From assembly GCA_964020155.1 (NCBI GenBank), contig OZ026551.1, positions 2,906,018 to 2,970,017 of the forward strand: a stretch of 64,000 nucleotides of DNA, written 5' to 3'. Each line of letters opens with the position of its first letter. Position 1 is the stretch's first letter. Under the pieces are notes generated by a model, which worked only from the letters and a program-made list of their open reading frames with translations, did not search any database and had not been told where the DNA came from. This DNA comes from Chondrilla cf. caribensis. Lineage: Eukaryota > Porifera > Demospongiae > Chondrillida > Chondrillidae. Of this stretch, positions 63,105 to 64,000 are shown in pieces. Both the position numbers and the translations under genes were made by a program.

Positions 63105-63530
63105 ATTATTTCGGTATAAAATTATCACCCAACAATCTTTGTACAAACTATACTGTAGTACTATAACTATTAGTGTATTGTTACTACAAACCATACAGTA
63201 AGCAACCTGAAAGCAAACTTATCATGCATGATTTGTGTATATTATGATTTTTACAGTGTATGAAAGCTGGAAGTAGTTCTAGTGTGCCATACATAACCAT
63301 GGCTCCCTTGGTTACATATGGCACACTAAAACTACTTTCGTACAAAACAATATTAACTTGTGTGCTATTAGACTGTGTGCTATAGACTGTGTACTCTAGG
63401 CTGTGTGTTTGAAGATTGTGTGCTAATTGACTAGTGTGGAATGTATCCATTTCACTCTGTGATTTATTATACTGCACTTGATTGTGTGCTATTACAAATG
63501 TATCATTGAATGAATTGAATTAGCAAGGTT
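63105..63530 (+). other. Duplicated 3' flank with hairpin (copy 2) and GTGTGCTAT repeats
   Basis: 63105-63345 matches 56475-56715 and includes the hairpin (63271-63337). At about 63350 it jumps to sequence matching 57233-57420, so the two last D2 exons and their introns have been deleted in this copy. Confidence 0.6.
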
Positions 63531-63895
63531 TTGCTTCTTTAAATTGAAATATTGTTGGTATTGTTCACACCCTCTGACTCAAAATAATGGTACAGTACCT
63601 GTATACTATATACATGACATAATATATATAATATTACATGTCATAATATGACAACTTCATATTATAGAGAATAATAATAATATAATATATATATATATAT
63701 AGTTATCAATAATTATAGATGAAATAATAAATATTAATCCTGACAGTGTATGCATATGTACTCAAGCAAGACACTATCATAGCCGAAATTTCTCCTTGCG
63801 ATTTTTTTCCTTTTTTATTTTTGTCATTATAGTTATTATTAGTTAGTTTAGCCATTATTATAATATATTATGCATATCATATTTACTGTATACTG
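63531..63895 (+). other. AT-rich spacer
   Basis: AT-rich sequence with TA repeats (63620-63710). Nothing else supported. Confidence 0.4.
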
Positions 63896-63910
63896 TATAT
63901 GAATGCCTCA

Positions 63911-64000
63911 GTGATGCCTACGTTAATGTATGGATGCAAGACATGGAGCCTGTCAAAGCGGCAACAATCAAAGATATACAGGCCACACAAATGAATGTAT
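63911..64000 (+). pseudogene. Fragment of a LINE reverse transcriptase C-terminus, cut by the window edge
   Basis: The frame reads VMPTLMYGCKTWSLSKRQQ, the LxYGCETW-type motif found near the C-terminus of many non-LTR reverse transcriptases; a one-base shift then gives KDIQATQMN. It continues beyond 64000. Too short to assign to a clade, and distinct in sequence from the LINE at 53142. Confidence 0.6.

Noticed and set aside
62978..63166. Tyr-Ile repeat open frame
   Set aside because: It is a translation of the AT dinucleotide repeat.

Overview
This window is animal nuclear DNA: AT-rich, intron-dense, with long TG/CA and AT microsatellites and many small transposons. The genes encode single-pass receptors built from Ig and fibronectin type III (FN3) modules plus a tandem receptor tyrosine phosphatase (RPTP) cassette, an architecture restricted to animals and their closest relatives. 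Short introns, many small mobile elements and a Cys-rich CxRCNxSxRCxNC-type reading frame, which I associate with sponges and cnidarians, make an early-branching metazoan, perhaps a demosponge, my best guess. The species is not established.

Layout. (1) 1-3700: relic of a small receptor gene (signal exon, broken Ig exon, membrane-exon and tail remnants), dispersed repeats, then a divergent promoter with a Cys-rich reading frame on the minus strand. (2) 3760-18894: gene A, 18 exons, modelled 1468 aa: signal peptide, Ig, about 13 FN3 domains, one membrane segment and a short tail with NPAY and YEEI but no phosphatase. (3) 18895-25500: a hairpin, a hAT-type MITE, a decayed partial receptor gene, AT-rich spacer and a broken retroelement fragment. 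(4) 25500-29870: second copy of the relic unit of region 1. (5) 29872-57233: gene B, 35 exons, modelled 2150 aa: the same ectodomain plan with a different FN3 array, then two tandem phosphatase domains. D1 has all catalytic signatures; D2 is degenerate. (6) 57557-61784: a tandem copy of the phosphatase half of gene B, disrupted by stops and frameshifts and lacking the last two exons. (7) 61785-64000: duplicated flank, AT repeats and retroelement tails.

Genes A and B are tandem paralogs sharing a promoter type, signal/Ig exons, first FN3 and the last six FN3 domains. Between the shared parts each has amplified a different FN3 exon: three two-exon units in A, seven one-exon units in B. Nearly every ectodomain exon is phase 1-1, so exons can be added, lost or skipped without breaking frame. 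A plausible but unproven reading is a diversifying receptor pair: B a phosphatase, A a phosphatase-less sister with phosphotyrosine docking motifs.

Mobile DNA includes an apparently intact APE-type LINE at 53142-56463 with a 2A-like ribosome-skipping motif in frame ahead of its endonuclease, sitting in the intron that splits the gene B D2 signature; a decayed pogo/Tigger-like transposon nested in a Helitron-like element; two hAT-type MITEs with perfect 8-bp target duplications; and several foldback elements. All exon coordinates come from reading splice sites and frame by eye; both gene models keep an open frame throughout, but no transcript evidence was available.
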